From NCBI RefSeq assembly GCF_023371205.1, contig NZ_JAMCCO010000001.1, positions 368,662-432,661 on the forward strand: a DNA stretch of 64,000 nt, written 5' to 3'. Positions 21,001 through 32,830 of the stretch are shown piece by piece. This DNA is from Parvivirga hydrogeniphila (GTDB lineage Bacteria > Actinomycetota > Coriobacteriia > Anaerosomatales > Anaerosomataceae). The notes beneath the pieces are model-generated. The model did not search any database. It was not told where the DNA came from and worked only from the letters and a program-made list of their open reading frames with translations. The translations under genes and the position numbers were made by a program. The number at the start of each line of letters is the position of its first letter. Positions within the stretch are counted from its first letter, which is position 1.

Positions 21001-22174
21001 ACAGCCGGGATGGCAGATGACGGACGCGCCTGATGGCGACCTCGTCATCGAGAACGGCACCGTCGTAGAGGACGCCGATTTCGGCAACCACAAGGTGCTG
21101 TACACCAAGACTTTCGAGCTCACGTTCGATTCGGCTCCAGCGGGCGTCACGTTCTTCGTGGAATTCACGCTCAACGGTGAGTCCATGCGGATCGACCTCA
21201 CCGGATCCGGGCCGTACGCGGCGTCGGTCGAGGTCGCGTATCCGTACGAGATCGGCAACGTGTCGTGGTACGCCGCTCAGGACGGGGAAGAGGTGCTTCT
21301 GGGCGTCACCGAAGGCGAAGTCCTCGACGGCGACACCACGAACTCCTTCACATACACCGCGAGCGTGTCCGGCCACAAGTTCTCTGACGACGACGGCAAC
21401 GGCGTGTGGGACAAACCCGATGAGGTCGGTCTCCCCGGCTGGACGATCGGTCTGTACCGCGAGTCGCCCAACGGCGGTATGGAGCCTGTCTCGCTGCCGG
21501 ATGCGGCGCCTGGGTTCGTGCTGTACGACGTCGCAGTGACCGGCGAGGACGGTTCCTACTCGTTCGACGGCCTGCTTCCCGGCACGTACTACGTGGCGGA
21601 GGAGCAGCAGGACGGCTGGACGCAGACGGCAGCTCCTGAGGGAACCTTCGTGGTGAGCAACGGCGCTGCGGTCTCGGACCTCGACTTCGGCAACCAAGAG
21701 GAGTTCCTGCCGTTCACCGACACCGAGATCGTGAAGCGCGCGGACAGGTCCGTCGCCGACGCCGGCGACCTTGTCACGTACACGCTGACGTACTCGAACA
21801 TAGGCGGCGGCGTGATCGACTCCGTGCGGATCGTCGATGACTACGACGAGCGGTACCTCACGCCCGTCGACACCGCTGGCGGCGCCGTCGTCGATGGGAC
21901 GCTCGTGTGGATCGACACCGTTCCGCTGGGCCCCGGTGAGACCAGGACCATCACCTACACGATGCGCATCTCGACCGAGTTGTCTGAAGGGACGACGAAC
22001 ATCCGCAACGTCGCCGTGATCAACCCCGGCGACCACGAGTCATCCTGGACGGTGCGGGTCACCACCGAAGAGCCGTTCCTGCCATTCACCGGCGGCGGCA
22101 TCACGTTGCTCGTCATCGCAGCGACGCTTGCAGCGGTGTTCGGCATCGCGATCCGCAGGCGGGCTCAGGAGTAG
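18080..22174 (+). CDS. LPFTG-anchored multidomain surface adhesin
   Basis: 1364 residues from GTG 18080 (AGGAGG six bases upstream; ATG 18092 is the alternative). Order: signal peptide (1-39), Pro/Ala/Glu-rich stalk (45-145), a unique beta domain (150-300), and SdrD B-like/prealbumin-like modules with Asp/Asn-rich calcium loops at about 304-390, 495-590, 893-1000 and 1094-1210. DUF11-type modules lie at about 592-690, 704-798 and 1214-1330, and KTF-start modules at about 401, 800 and 1011. It ends with the sortase signal LPFTG (1334-1338), a hydrophobic segment and RRRAQE. An internal LPFTD occurs near 1210. A sortase gene lies nearby. It probably acts in adhesion or as a fibrous cell-wall protein. 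Confidence 0.92.
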   Translation: MVAVMHWRKDSGGIGRVFSALLAVLLAVAMVSPAIAVYADVGSEPSSSDSTPPPAAAEPAAPDTPEAAIAELDEPAVTEVVAPVAPERVAAPSESDAITEPVPPPAPKQNAAPPVPAAEAIGPTADYAEVGSVEFEGWDRDPHPKWTNGQVSGYVEGEWIPFRLTIDNKQGSGAVQVPPMVYKVDHKSGSAVAIDATKGWRWEVEGGASGVYTPTIKDDDSDPAYLRTVLPEASGFEIPKGKQGYIYFEGHLAISHDWAPLVGASGYPGASAQARLVEWNGENIGDKTVPFKVGPSLIPPYKICGLKFEDKNGNGIQDAGEGPLAGFVFRLRYLGPGFEFSLDAMSGADGTFCFSELPPGGYELTEEPKPGYHLTTTIPNPITVGSSSTLPNPLKIGNRRNDVTKTFSLSVGEGMPAADGYFVRYTAGASTSDLALSPSAEGGYAADVVLPWGTTISSWQFFASLGDEEVPLSGSLGPETLTGPMTNSWEHGPGSISGHKYIDADGDGQGDVPGAGWLIKLFREGLFYDQATTGEDGSYSFTGLLPGSYTVEEAEQDEYLRIWPEGPALGPFQIGSGTAIEGADFVNQQRPGAIEVDKSVSPEAAHPGDTLAYTIDVRNTGQIAVLLTTVTDPAFYGGANLLPAPVSLAPGQALSDLGMQIVLSMEAPEADSLDNTAYAEGLTSFGTVSDSDDAHVDVLMPALSVTKTAEPGRVTDSGEVAYRVTVLNTGNTTLTVDVVDWVDGAVRRTLATDLVLGPDESHAFEWTETVSEPTVDTAVATGTDALQREVTASDDASVAVDVTKTFSLSVGEGMPAADGYFVRYTAGASTSDLALSPSAEGGYAADVVLPWGTTISSWQFFASLDGEEVPLSGVLGPETLTGPMTNSWEHGPGSISGHKYEDLNANGSWEESEDGLAGWTIKLYRRSTMPPVDGVQPLVLPYTWTPVAETVTGEGGWYSFTGLLPGTYRVEEVGQPGWQMTDAPDGDLVIENGTVVEDADFGNHKVLYTKTFELTFDSAPAGVTFFVEFTLNGESMRIDLTGSGPYAASVEVAYPYEIGNVSWYAAQDGEEVLLGVTEGEVLDGDTTNSFTYTASVSGHKFSDDDGNGVWDKPDEVGLPGWTIGLYRESPNGGMEPVSLPDAAPGFVLYDVAVTGEDGSYSFDGLLPGTYYVAEEQQDGWTQTAAPEGTFVVSNGAAVSDLDFGNQEEFLPFTDTEIVKRADRSVADAGDLVTYTLTYSNIGGGVIDSVRIVDDYDERYLTPVDTAGGAVVDGTLVWIDTVPLGPGETRTITYTMRISTELSEGTTNIRNVAVINPGDHESSWTVRVTTEEPFLPFTGGGITLLVIAATLAAVFGIAIRRRAQE
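19282..19582 (+). repeat. 301-bp intragenic direct repeat, copy A
   Basis: It matches 20479-20779 at an offset of exactly 1197 bases, with only a handful of differences by eye (around the ASLGDEE/ASLDGEE codons, the SGSLG/SGVLG codons and one silent change). It encodes residues about 401-501 of the adhesin. Near-identity at the DNA level indicates recent duplication or gene conversion. Confidence 0.95.
20479..20779 (+). repeat. 301-bp intragenic direct repeat, copy B
   Basis: Second copy of the 19282-19582 repeat; it encodes adhesin residues about 800-900. Because the copies are in frame and 1197 bases (399 codons) apart, recombination between them would remove or add one KTF/SdrB/DUF11 block without breaking the reading frame. 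Confidence 0.95.
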
Positions 22175-22187
22175 GGGCAGGCGCGTC

Positions 22188-22237
22188 AGCGCCACGAAAG
22201 CGGGGGCCGCATCCGCGGCCCCCGCTTTCGTGGCGCT
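22188..22237. terminator. Bidirectional terminator between convergent adhesin and metallopeptidase genes
   Basis: A perfect 23-base inverted repeat (22188-22210 and 22215-22237) with the four-base loop ATCC. No long T-run follows on either strand, but the stem is very stable, and it lies between the adhesin stop (22174) and the metallopeptidase stop (22256). Confidence 0.85.
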
Positions 22238-22255
22238 GCGCTTTCGGTGCTCGAC

Positions 22256-22831
22256 TCACCGCGGCGGCACGTTCTCGCCCCAGTCGATGCGACCGTTGTC
22301 CCGCCAGTCGATGATGTGCCACACCTCGTGGTTGAGGATGCGGGACAGGCTCGCAGTGTGGTTGGGGTTGATGACGATGCGTCCGGACTTGTAGTAGCAG
22401 ATCGCCTGGTAGCCCTTCGTATCGCCGAAGCTCACCGTCGTCCCCTTGAGGATCGGGTACTTCGCGATCAGCCCGGCCAGGATCCGCCGCGCCTCGGAGA
22501 GCTCGTCACCCGAGGAGGTCGCTGGCCGCGTGCTGACGGTCTTCGGCTTCGACGCGGTGGACGCCGTACCAGCGGGCTTGGGCACCGCGCCGCTCGGCTC
22601 AGCGACTGCCACAGGCGTCGGCTGCTTCCACGCGGCGGCCGGCACGAGCGCGACGTCCTCGAACGTCACCGCTGGGATCGCCGGTTGCGCGGCCTCGATA
22701 GTCGTCCCGATCGCCAGACGTGCCGATGCGCTGTCGCTCGGCAGGACGGCCACTGCGCTCGCCGCGATGGCGACCGCGGCGACCACCGCGAGGGTCATGA
22801 GCCTGGTGCGGCTCTTCGTTGCCTGCTTCAT
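22256..22831 (-). CDS. Small secreted HExxH metallopeptidase-like protein under c-di-GMP riboswitch control
   Basis: 191 residues. Signal peptide or membrane anchor at about 9-35, a Pro/Ala/Thr-rich linker to about 105, then a compact C-terminal domain. Near the end it has HEVWH (168-172), a zinc-protease HExxH motif, followed by IIDW and the terminal GENVPPR. Substrate is unknown; the convergent LPFTG adhesin with its Pro-rich stalk is the obvious candidate (inference). The ATG at 22831 follows AAGGGG. Its leader carries a GEMM riboswitch and terminator. No other protease domain is recognisable, so activity is not certain. Confidence 0.75.
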   Translation of the reverse strand: MKQATKSRTRLMTLAVVAAVAIAASAVAVLPSDSASARLAIGTTIEAAQPAIPAVTFEDVALVPAAAWKQPTPVAVAEPSGAVPKPAGTASTASKPKTVSTRPATSSGDELSEARRILAGLIAKYPILKGTTVSFGDTKGYQAICYYKSGRIVINPNHTASLSRILNHEVWHIIDWRDNGRIDWGENVPPR

Positions 22832-22861
22832 CTCGAACGCCCCTTTTCGAGCCAGAGCGCG

Positions 22862-22908
22862 AAACCGGCCCGAACCCCCCGAGAAGGCCTCTTGAGGGTT
22901 CGGGCCGG
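22862..22908 (-). terminator. Expression-platform terminator of the c-di-GMP riboswitch
   Basis: A 13-base perfect stem (22896-22908 with 22865-22877) followed on the minus strand by TTT at 22862-22864. It lies 20 bases after the aptamer and 30 bases before the metallopeptidase ATG, where a riboswitch-controlled terminator would be. Confidence 0.8.
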
Positions 22909-22927
22909 CGTTCGTGCCAGCGCTCTG

Positions 22928-23016
22928 CCTCGGCAGCCCGGCTGTCCTGGGAGGGTGGCCTCCTGTAGACCCGTGGCTTTGCGTCGTCCGCCTTTCAGCG
23001 GAGGTGCCTTTTTCGG
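22928..23016 (-). ncRNA. Cyclic di-GMP-I (GEMM) riboswitch
   Basis: Read on the minus strand, the region shows the class landmarks in order: AAAAAGGCACC, a P2 hairpin with a GAAA tetraloop (TCCGC/GCGGA), the conserved GACGCAAAGCC, ACGGGTCTA, a variable P3 arm, and the 3' strand AGCCGGGCTGCC that closes P1. This pattern is specific for GEMM-I aptamers, which bind c-di-GMP. A terminator follows, then the metallopeptidase gene. Whether ligand turns expression on or off cannot be read with certainty. Confidence 0.92.
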
Positions 23017-23097
23017 GGTTCGCCCGGTATTCGCTTCTCAATCGCCGTACACTTGCAGTATCGGCAGCGGCGATGTCCCGCTTTAGCGAGGATGACG

Positions 23098-23802
23098 ATG
23101 GCGCGGACAGTATTCGAAGGTACGAGCGAGAACGCGGCAGAGACACCGCAGCGATCCGCTCGCGCCGTTTCGCGCACGCGCCTCATGAGCAACTGGTTCT
23201 TCGGCGTGGCCCTCGGCATCCTGGCCTACTACGGCGTGACGGATTTGCTCGCGGAACGCGCGCAGCAGGTGCTTCGTGCGGAGTCCCCGGCCCTGTCAGC
23301 TTTGGCCATCTCTCATGAGGTGACGACCACGCTCGACTTCAGTGCGTGGAAGAACGATGCGGCCTACTGGGCAGCGCTTCGTGAAGGGGAGGCGTTCGCG
23401 CGTCTCGTTTGTGACGCGATGGGACTTGACGCTGTGGTCGTAAGAGGAGTCGCTCCGCGCGACCTGACGCGGGGCCCCGGATGGGCGCCGTACACGGACG
23501 TCCCCGGGCCGACGGGCAACTGCGGGATCTCGGGCCACCGGACCACGTACGGTGCCCCGTTCCGGCGGATCGACCGCGTCAAGCCGGGGGACGCGATCGT
23601 GCTCGTCGCGCCGTACACGACCTACCGGTACGTGGTCGAGCGCGTCTTCGTCGTGCGCCCCGACCAGGTGGAGGTCTTCGACACGACGGACACTCCGTCG
23701 CTCACGCTGACCGCGTGCCATCCGCCGTACAGCGCCCGGTACAGGATCGTGGTTCGTGCGAAGATGGTGGGCGCTTCAGTGAATGACACGACCGGCGAGT
23801 GA
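23098..23802 (+). CDS. Sortase (class D/E-like transpeptidase)
   Basis: 234 residues. One N-terminal membrane anchor (about 31-50), then the sortase barrel with the catalytic His147 in GHRTT, Cys207 in LTACHPP, and Arg in the ARYRI segment (214 or 216). It cleaves LPxTG-type signals and links proteins to the cell wall; the LPFTG adhesin upstream is the likely substrate. The ATG at 23098 is six bases from GAGG; an in-frame ATG at 23092 overlaps the SD. It is divergent from the metallopeptidase and followed by a short gap to the epimerase gene. Confidence 0.9.
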   Translation: MARTVFEGTSENAAETPQRSARAVSRTRLMSNWFFGVALGILAYYGVTDLLAERAQQVLRAESPALSALAISHEVTTTLDFSAWKNDAAYWAALREGEAFARLVCDAMGLDAVVVRGVAPRDLTRGPGWAPYTDVPGPTGNCGISGHRTTYGAPFRRIDRVKPGDAIVLVAPYTTYRYVVERVFVVRPDQVEVFDTTDTPSLTLTACHPPYSARYRIVVRAKMVGASVNDTTGE

Positions 23803-23812
23803 GGAGATGCAG

Positions 23813-24754
23813 ATGCGCGTGCTTGTGACCGGCGGGGCCGGGTTCGTAGGGTCGAATCTCGTGTGGACGCTTCTCGGTGGGGGCCACGAGGTGCACGTGA
23901 TCGACGACCTTTCTACCGGGCGGTTCGAGAACCTCCACCCGGCGGCGATGATGCGGACGCTCGACATCACGAGCGACGGGTTCGCCGACGCTGTGGTCGC
24001 GATCCGTCCCGAGGCGATCGTCCACCTCGCCGCGCAGACGAGCGTTCCTGCATCGATCCACGACCCCGCGCGCGACCGGCGCATCAACGTCGATGGGACG
24101 CGGGCGGTCGCGCAGACAGCGAAGGCGTGCGGCGCGTCGCGGGTGATCTCGGCGTCGTCTGCCGCCGTGTACGGCGAGCCGGCGGAGCTGCCGCTGCGCG
24201 AGACGGCAGCGAAGCGGCCGGCGAACCCGTACGGCGCATCGAAGCTCGAGGCGGAGCGCGTGCTCGCAGAGGAGCTCCGCGGCAGCGGCGTGGACTTCGC
24301 ATCGCTGCGGTTCTCGAACGTGTACGGGCCGCGGCAGGACTGGCGCGGCGAAGGCGGAGTGGTGGCGATCTTCTCGGCGGCGATGTCGGCGAGACGCGCA
24401 CCGATCGTCTTCGGGAACGGCTCCCAGACCCGCGACTTCATCTACGTGGGAGACGTGGTGAGCGCCATCCTCGCTGCGCTCGAATCGCCGGAACCGCTCG
24501 CGGGCGAGGGTGAAGACGGTCCAGCCTACAACATCTCGACCGGATCCGAGACGTCGCTCGACACGCTGGTCGCGCACCTGCGCGCGGCGACGCGCTACGC
24601 AGGGCCGGTCGAGCATGCGCCTGCGCGGGAGGGCGACATCGCTAGGAGCGCTCTCGATCCGGTCAAGGCGCGGTCCGTCTTCGGTTGGGAGGCGCGCGTC
24701 CCTCTGGAAACCGGGCTTGCGATGACCGTGCAGTGGTTCGCCAGGAGCGTGTGA
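23813..24754 (+). CDS. NAD-dependent epimerase/dehydratase (GalE-like)
   Basis: 313 residues of the extended short-chain dehydrogenase family. It has the NAD motif TGGAGFVGSNL at residue 6, ASSAAVYG with the catalytic Ser region, the YxxxK motif in NPYGASKLEAE, and RFSNVYGPRQ. It probably epimerises or dehydrates a nucleotide sugar such as UDP-glucose, which could supply cell-surface glycans; exact substrate unknown. The start is ATG 23813 because GAGGAG (23801-23806) overlaps the earlier ATG. Its stop overlaps the next gene by one base. Confidence 0.88.
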   Translation: MRVLVTGGAGFVGSNLVWTLLGGGHEVHVIDDLSTGRFENLHPAAMMRTLDITSDGFADAVVAIRPEAIVHLAAQTSVPASIHDPARDRRINVDGTRAVAQTAKACGASRVISASSAAVYGEPAELPLRETAAKRPANPYGASKLEAERVLAEELRGSGVDFASLRFSNVYGPRQDWRGEGGVVAIFSAAMSARRAPIVFGNGSQTRDFIYVGDVVSAILAALESPEPLAGEGEDGPAYNISTGSETSLDTLVAHLRAATRYAGPVEHAPAREGDIARSALDPVKARSVFGWEARVPLETGLAMTVQWFARSV

Positions 24755-25296
24755 TGCCGGCTGAGGAGGAGCACGTCGGCGCCGCCCACCTCTGGCAGGC
24801 CAAGCTCGCGGCCGAGGTGAAGCGTGCGGAGTCGCTCGTGCCGGGGCGTCGGCGCGCGGCGTCGTCTGCTCCGGCGTACAGCGCGGTGCTGGCCGTGAAG
24901 GGCCATCCGACCGAGGCCGACGCTGTCGCCGGGCGCGTGTTCGGGGGAAAGGACGGCGAGGCCCTCCGGAAGGCGCTCGCAGCGCTCGGCGTCGAGGGCG
25001 ACCCGTTCTGCATGGCGAGCAGGCCCTCGGCGGAGGCCGAGGAGCACCCGGACGCAGTGGCGAGGCGGGTCCGCGAGCTGGCCGAGGCCGTGGAGGCTGA
25101 GCTCGTGCTCGCGCTCGACGCGGTCGCCGCCGGCGATGTCGCCGCCGCTTTCGGCACAGAGGCGCTCAAGCCAGGCGTGCCCGTCCACCTGCCCGGGCAC
25201 ATCCTGCTTGCAACGGACGACTTCTCGGCAGCGCTCGTTGACGAAGCGGCCAAGCGCGTCGTGTGGCGTCAGATGAAGGCGCTCGTCAGAAGCTGA
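24754..25296 (+). CDS. Uncharacterised protein, possibly uracil-DNA-glycosylase-like fold
   Basis: 180 residues, not confidently recognised. The order of segments (VKGHP, GGKDGEALRKAL, VLALDAVAAGDVAAAFG, and VHLPGHILLATDD near the end) faintly recalls family-4 uracil-DNA glycosylase-like proteins, but key catalytic motifs are not clear. It is soluble with no cysteine cluster for a [4Fe-4S] centre, which argues against a standard family-4 enzyme. It is coupled to the epimerase gene by a TGATG overlap and followed by a terminator. Confidence 0.6.
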   Translation: MPAEEEHVGAAHLWQAKLAAEVKRAESLVPGRRRAASSAPAYSAVLAVKGHPTEADAVAGRVFGGKDGEALRKALAALGVEGDPFCMASRPSAEAEEHPDAVARRVRELAEAVEAELVLALDAVAAGDVAAAFGTEALKPGVPVHLPGHILLATDDFSAALVDEAAKRVVWRQMKALVRS

Positions 25297-25309
25297 GGAC
25301 CCGGAAAAT

Positions 25310-25342
25310 AGCACTGGGCGCCGTGCGATGGCGCCCAGTGCT
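25310..25342. terminator. Bidirectional terminator
   Basis: A 13-base perfect inverted repeat (25310-25322 and 25330-25342) with a seven-base loop between convergent genes. On the minus strand it is followed by ATTTTCC, so it serves the ferredoxin gene well; on the plus strand the T-run is poor. Confidence 0.85.
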
Positions 25343-25364
25343 CGGAACACGATGCTGCGAGGTC

Positions 25365-25553
25365 TCAGTCCTCTTCGATCTCCACGATCGCGCCCATCGG
25401 GCATTCCTCCATGCAGGTCGCGCACCCCGTGCAGTCGTCCTCGTTCACCGGTTCGGCAACGTCGTCCACGAGCTCAAGGACGCCTTCAGGGCATGCGTCC
25501 ACGCAGATCCCGCAGCCCGAGCACTCTTCAGGATCGATGATGGGTCGAGGCAT
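25365..25553 (-). CDS. 2[4Fe-4S] ferredoxin
   Basis: 62 residues with two CxxCxxCxxxCP motifs (CSGCGICVDACP and CTGCATCMEECP), the standard clostridial-type ferredoxin. It is a low-potential electron carrier, consistent with anaerobic metabolism. The protein is very acidic at its C-terminus. It has its own promoter and terminator, so it seems to be monocistronic. Confidence 0.95.
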   Translation of the reverse strand: MPRPIIDPEECSGCGICVDACPEGVLELVDDVAEPVNEDDCTGCATCMEECPMGAIVEIEED

Positions 25554-25760
25554 GTGCTCCTCCTTCGTCGTAGACGCCCCCCGAACGCAGATGACGTGGG
25601 CGGGCCAAACCGCGACGTACAGTATCCGACGCGCCAGTGCGTGTAAAGAGGCGGAAGACAGGAATCATCGAGACATCTTGCTGGCCCTCGTCGTTCCCGC
25701 GCGTGCCAACGATTAGACGGAGGGCGAGCTGGGTATCATAAGCCAGGTCGTTTTAGAAAA
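25554..25760. other. Intergenic region between ferredoxin and dnaK promoters
   Basis: It holds the ferredoxin promoter at 25619-25647. Apart from that and a short AT-richer stretch near 25735-25760 next to the dnaK promoter, I see no gene or clear structure here. Confidence 0.5.
25619..25647 (-). promoter_or_regulatory. Predicted ferredoxin promoter
   Basis: On the minus strand TTTACA (25642-25647), 17-base spacer, TACTGT (25619-25624), about 65 bases upstream of the ferredoxin start. The -35 is good and the -10 is weak. Confidence 0.4.
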
Positions 25761-25790
25761 CTTGACACTAATGCACTTAGATTGTAGAGT
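25761..25790 (+). promoter_or_regulatory. dnaK promoter with degenerate HAIR (HspR) operator
   Basis: TTGACA (25762-25767), 17-base spacer, TAGAGT (25785-25790). The -35 overlaps an inverted repeat CTTGACA-N7-ACTTAGA (25761-25781), which has the exact spacing of the HAIR element (CTTGAGT-N7-ACTCAAG) bound by HspR, with about nine of fourteen positions matching. hspR is encoded in the same operon, so autorepression is expected. Confidence 0.7.
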
Positions 25791-25876
25791 CGCAGGAGCG
25801 AAAAGCGGGTATGATGCCCGTTGCGAGGAGACAGACAACGACCGCGCACGCGCGGACTCGGAAGGAGAGGCAGGAC

Positions 25877-27769
<1,893 letters not shown>

Positions 27770-27771
27770 CC

Positions 27772-28416
27772 ATGGCCGAGCGGAAGCACACGGGCTCCGG
27801 CGGCGGGCCGGTTTCGGAGCACGAACGGCGCGACGATCGCGCTGCGGAGGCGGTCCGCGAGGACGTCTCCGCAGCGTCCGCTCCGCTCGACCCCGAGCTC
27901 GAGGCGGACCTTGGGGCGGAGCTCGACTTGCGCGGCGATCAGCTGCAAGCGGAGTTGGAGGCGGCGCGCCAGGAGGCCGCCGAGCACCTTGAGACGGCGC
28001 AGCGCGTGCGTGCGGAGTTCGAGAACTACCGCAAGCGCGTCGCGCGCGACCAGGCCGAGATGGCCGCTCGCGCCGGTGAGCGGATCATCGTCGAGCTCCT
28101 GCCCGTGCTCGACAACCTCGAGCGCGCCATCGACCATGTGACGGCAGGCGGCGACCTCAAGCAGCTGCTGCAAGGCGTGGAGATGGTGCACAAGCAGATG
28201 CTCGGCGTGCTCGCCAAAGAAGGTGTCGAGGCGATCGACCCCTTCGGCCAGCCGTTCGACCCTGCGCGGCACCAGGCGGTCGGGCAGCGCGAGGATGCAA
28301 GCGTGCCCGAAGGAACGGTGTTGGAGGTCTATCAGAAGGGCTATTCGCTTGCGGGCAGGATCATTCGGCCCGCGATGGTCGTCGTGAGCGTCGGAGGCCA
28401 GGCGGCGAAGGAGTAG
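27772..28416 (+). CDS. grpE: Nucleotide exchange factor GrpE
   Basis: 214 residues. A charged, disordered N-terminus (1-60), a long dimerising coiled coil (about 62-120, containing FENYRKR), and the C-terminal beta domain (GVEAIDPFGQPFDP; GRIIRPAMVVVS). It releases ADP from DnaK. It starts two bases after the dnaK stop and ends three bases before dnaJ. Confidence 0.97.
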   Translation: MAERKHTGSGGGPVSEHERRDDRAAEAVREDVSAASAPLDPELEADLGAELDLRGDQLQAELEAARQEAAEHLETAQRVRAEFENYRKRVARDQAEMAARAGERIIVELLPVLDNLERAIDHVTAGGDLKQLLQGVEMVHKQMLGVLAKEGVEAIDPFGQPFDPARHQAVGQREDASVPEGTVLEVYQKGYSLAGRIIRPAMVVVSVGGQAAKE

Positions 28417-28419
28417 GCC

Positions 28420-29541
28420 ATGGCTGCCGCCAAGGACTACTACGACATACTCGGCGTGAGCAAGAACGCCACGCAAGAGGAGATCAAGAAGGCCTTCCGG
28501 AAGCAGGCGCGGAAGCACCATCCCGACGCGGGCGGCAGCGAAGAGCGCTTCAAGGAGATCAACGAGGCGTACGAGGTCTTGTCGGACCCCGAGAAGCGCA
28601 AGCAGTACGACCAGTTCGGCCAATACTTCGGCGGCAACGTCCCGCCTGGAGCTGGGGCTTCGGCGGGCGGCGCAGGCGCCTGGCCGGGCGGGTTCACCTA
28701 TACGCACGTCGGCGACGTCGGAGACCTCGGCGACCTGTTCGGGGACCTGTTCTCCGGATTCGGGGCGAGCACGGGTCGCGCTCGGACAGCGACGGCTCGG
28801 CGAGGCGCAGACCTGCAGTACGACGTGACGCTTTCGTTCGACGAGGCGCTTCGCGGCATCTCGACGAAGGTCGACGTGCGGCGTGACGAGACGTGCTCGA
28901 CGTGCCACGGCACGGGCGCGAGGCCGGGAACGGGCCGAACGACGTGCCCGACCTGCAAGGGCTCCGGGCACGTCACGCAGGGGCAGGGGCTGTTCGCGTT
29001 CTCGCGGCCCTGTCCTCGATGCGGTGGTGAGGGCACGATCGTCGAGCAGCCGTGCAGCACCTGCAAAGGTCGCGGAACGGTCACGCGCGTGAAGCCAGTG
29101 ACCGTGAACATCCCCGCCGGTGTCACGGACGGAAGCAAGCTGCGTTTCAAGGGCAAGGGCGAACCCGGCGCCGCCGGCGGCCCTCCAGGCGATCTGTACG
29201 TGGTGACGCACGTCAAGCCGCACCCCTACTTCACGCGTGACGGCGCTGACGTGGTGATCGAGCTGCCCGTGACGATCGCGGAAGCGGCTCTCGGCACCGA
29301 GGTCACGGTCCCTACGCCGGCAGGCGAGCGGGTGAAGCTCAAGATCCCGGCAGGCACGCAGGACGGCAAGGTGCTGAGGATTCCCAAGAAAGGAGCGCCG
29401 CGGCTCAAGGGCAAAGGGGCGGGCGACTTGAAGGTCAGGGTTCGCGTGAGAGTGCCGACGAAACTGACGGCGCGTCAACGCGAGCTCCTGGAGGAGTTCG
29501 CGCGGGTCTACACCGAAGACGTCCGTTCGCACATCCGGTGA
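28420..29541 (+). CDS. dnaJ: Co-chaperone DnaJ (Hsp40)
   Basis: 373 residues. J domain at 1-70 with HPD in KHHPDAGG, a Gly-rich linker, four CxxCxGxG zinc modules ([32 protein letters not shown]) and two C-terminal beta domains. It stimulates DnaK ATPase activity and delivers clients. It is the third gene of the operon. Confidence 0.97.
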   Translation: MAAAKDYYDILGVSKNATQEEIKKAFRKQARKHHPDAGGSEERFKEINEAYEVLSDPEKRKQYDQFGQYFGGNVPPGAGASAGGAGAWPGGFTYTHVGDVGDLGDLFGDLFSGFGASTGRARTATARRGADLQYDVTLSFDEALRGISTKVDVRRDETCSTCHGTGARPGTGRTTCPTCKGSGHVTQGQGLFAFSRPCPRCGGEGTIVEQPCSTCKGRGTVTRVKPVTVNIPAGVTDGSKLRFKGKGEPGAAGGPPGDLYVVTHVKPHPYFTRDGADVVIELPVTIAEAALGTEVTVPTPAGERVKLKIPAGTQDGKVLRIPKKGAPRLKGKGAGDLKVRVRVRVPTKLTARQRELLEEFARVYTEDVRSHIR

Positions 29542-29560
29542 ATGACGAAGGAGGCAAGCG

Positions 29561-29965
29561 ATGAGGAGCCAACGGGGCCACAAGGAGCGGCCGCTGTACA
29601 TGATCAGCGTGGCGGCCCAGCTTGCAGGCATGCACCCGCAGACGCTTCGCATCTACGAGCGCAAGTGCCTGATCAAGCCGAAGCGCTCGGCTGGCAACAC
29701 GCGCTTGTACTCCGACGCGGACATCGAGCGTCTCCGGCTGATCCAGCGCCTGACGCAAGACGAGGGCGTCAACCTCGCAGGCGTGGTGCGGATCTTGGAG
29801 CTCGAGGACCGGATCGAGCGGCTGCAGGCAGAGCTCGAGCAGGCTCGCGCTGAGGTCAGCCAGGCGGAGCGGCGGCTCGCCATCGAGATCCAGCGTGTCC
29901 GCCAGAGCATGCGAGCGGACATCGTGCACGTCCCACGGGGCGGCATCGTCCGGAGGGACGGATGA
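29561..29965 (+). CDS. hspR: Heat-shock repressor HspR (MerR family)
   Basis: 134 residues. MerR-type winged helix at about 12-80 ([21 protein letters not shown] is the typical start of the HspR helix-turn-helix), then a coiled coil to about 120. HspR represses heat-shock operons by binding HAIR sites, with DnaK as co-repressor in actinobacteria. AAGGAGG precedes the ATG at 29561. Its own operon promoter has a HAIR-like site at 25761-25781. Confidence 0.95.
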   Translation: MRSQRGHKERPLYMISVAAQLAGMHPQTLRIYERKCLIKPKRSAGNTRLYSDADIERLRLIQRLTQDEGVNLAGVVRILELEDRIERLQAELEQARAEVSQAERRLAIEIQRVRQSMRADIVHVPRGGIVRRDG

Positions 29966-30175
29966 TGGGCGATCGTCGAAGCGGATTCATCCGCTGGCTC
30001 GAAGGCGTCCGGGCCGGGGAAATACCCGGTGGGCCGGTATGACGGCTCCTGGCGTGGGCGTGGTCACGCCTGCTGAAGGGGCGCGCGGCGCCGGCTTGAA
30101 CGCTGCGGTGACGGCCGGTGCGGCCGAGACGGAATGGAACGCGGGCGCTTGGGCGCTCGAAGGAGCTGATGAGAC
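29966..30175 (+). other. hspR-clpB spacer
   Basis: A 210-base gap inside the operon. A 26-codon reading frame (29962-30042) begins at an ATGATG that overlaps the hspR stop and has GGAGGG just upstream, but it is too short and unrecognisable to call a gene. I see no terminator or clear promoter, so clpB is probably co-transcribed with hspR. Confidence 0.4.
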
Positions 30176-32782
<2,607 letters not shown>

Positions 32783-32830
32783 GACCGCGGCAGGCCATGG
32801 TCGCGGGCCGAAGCGCAGGAGGTGATACGC

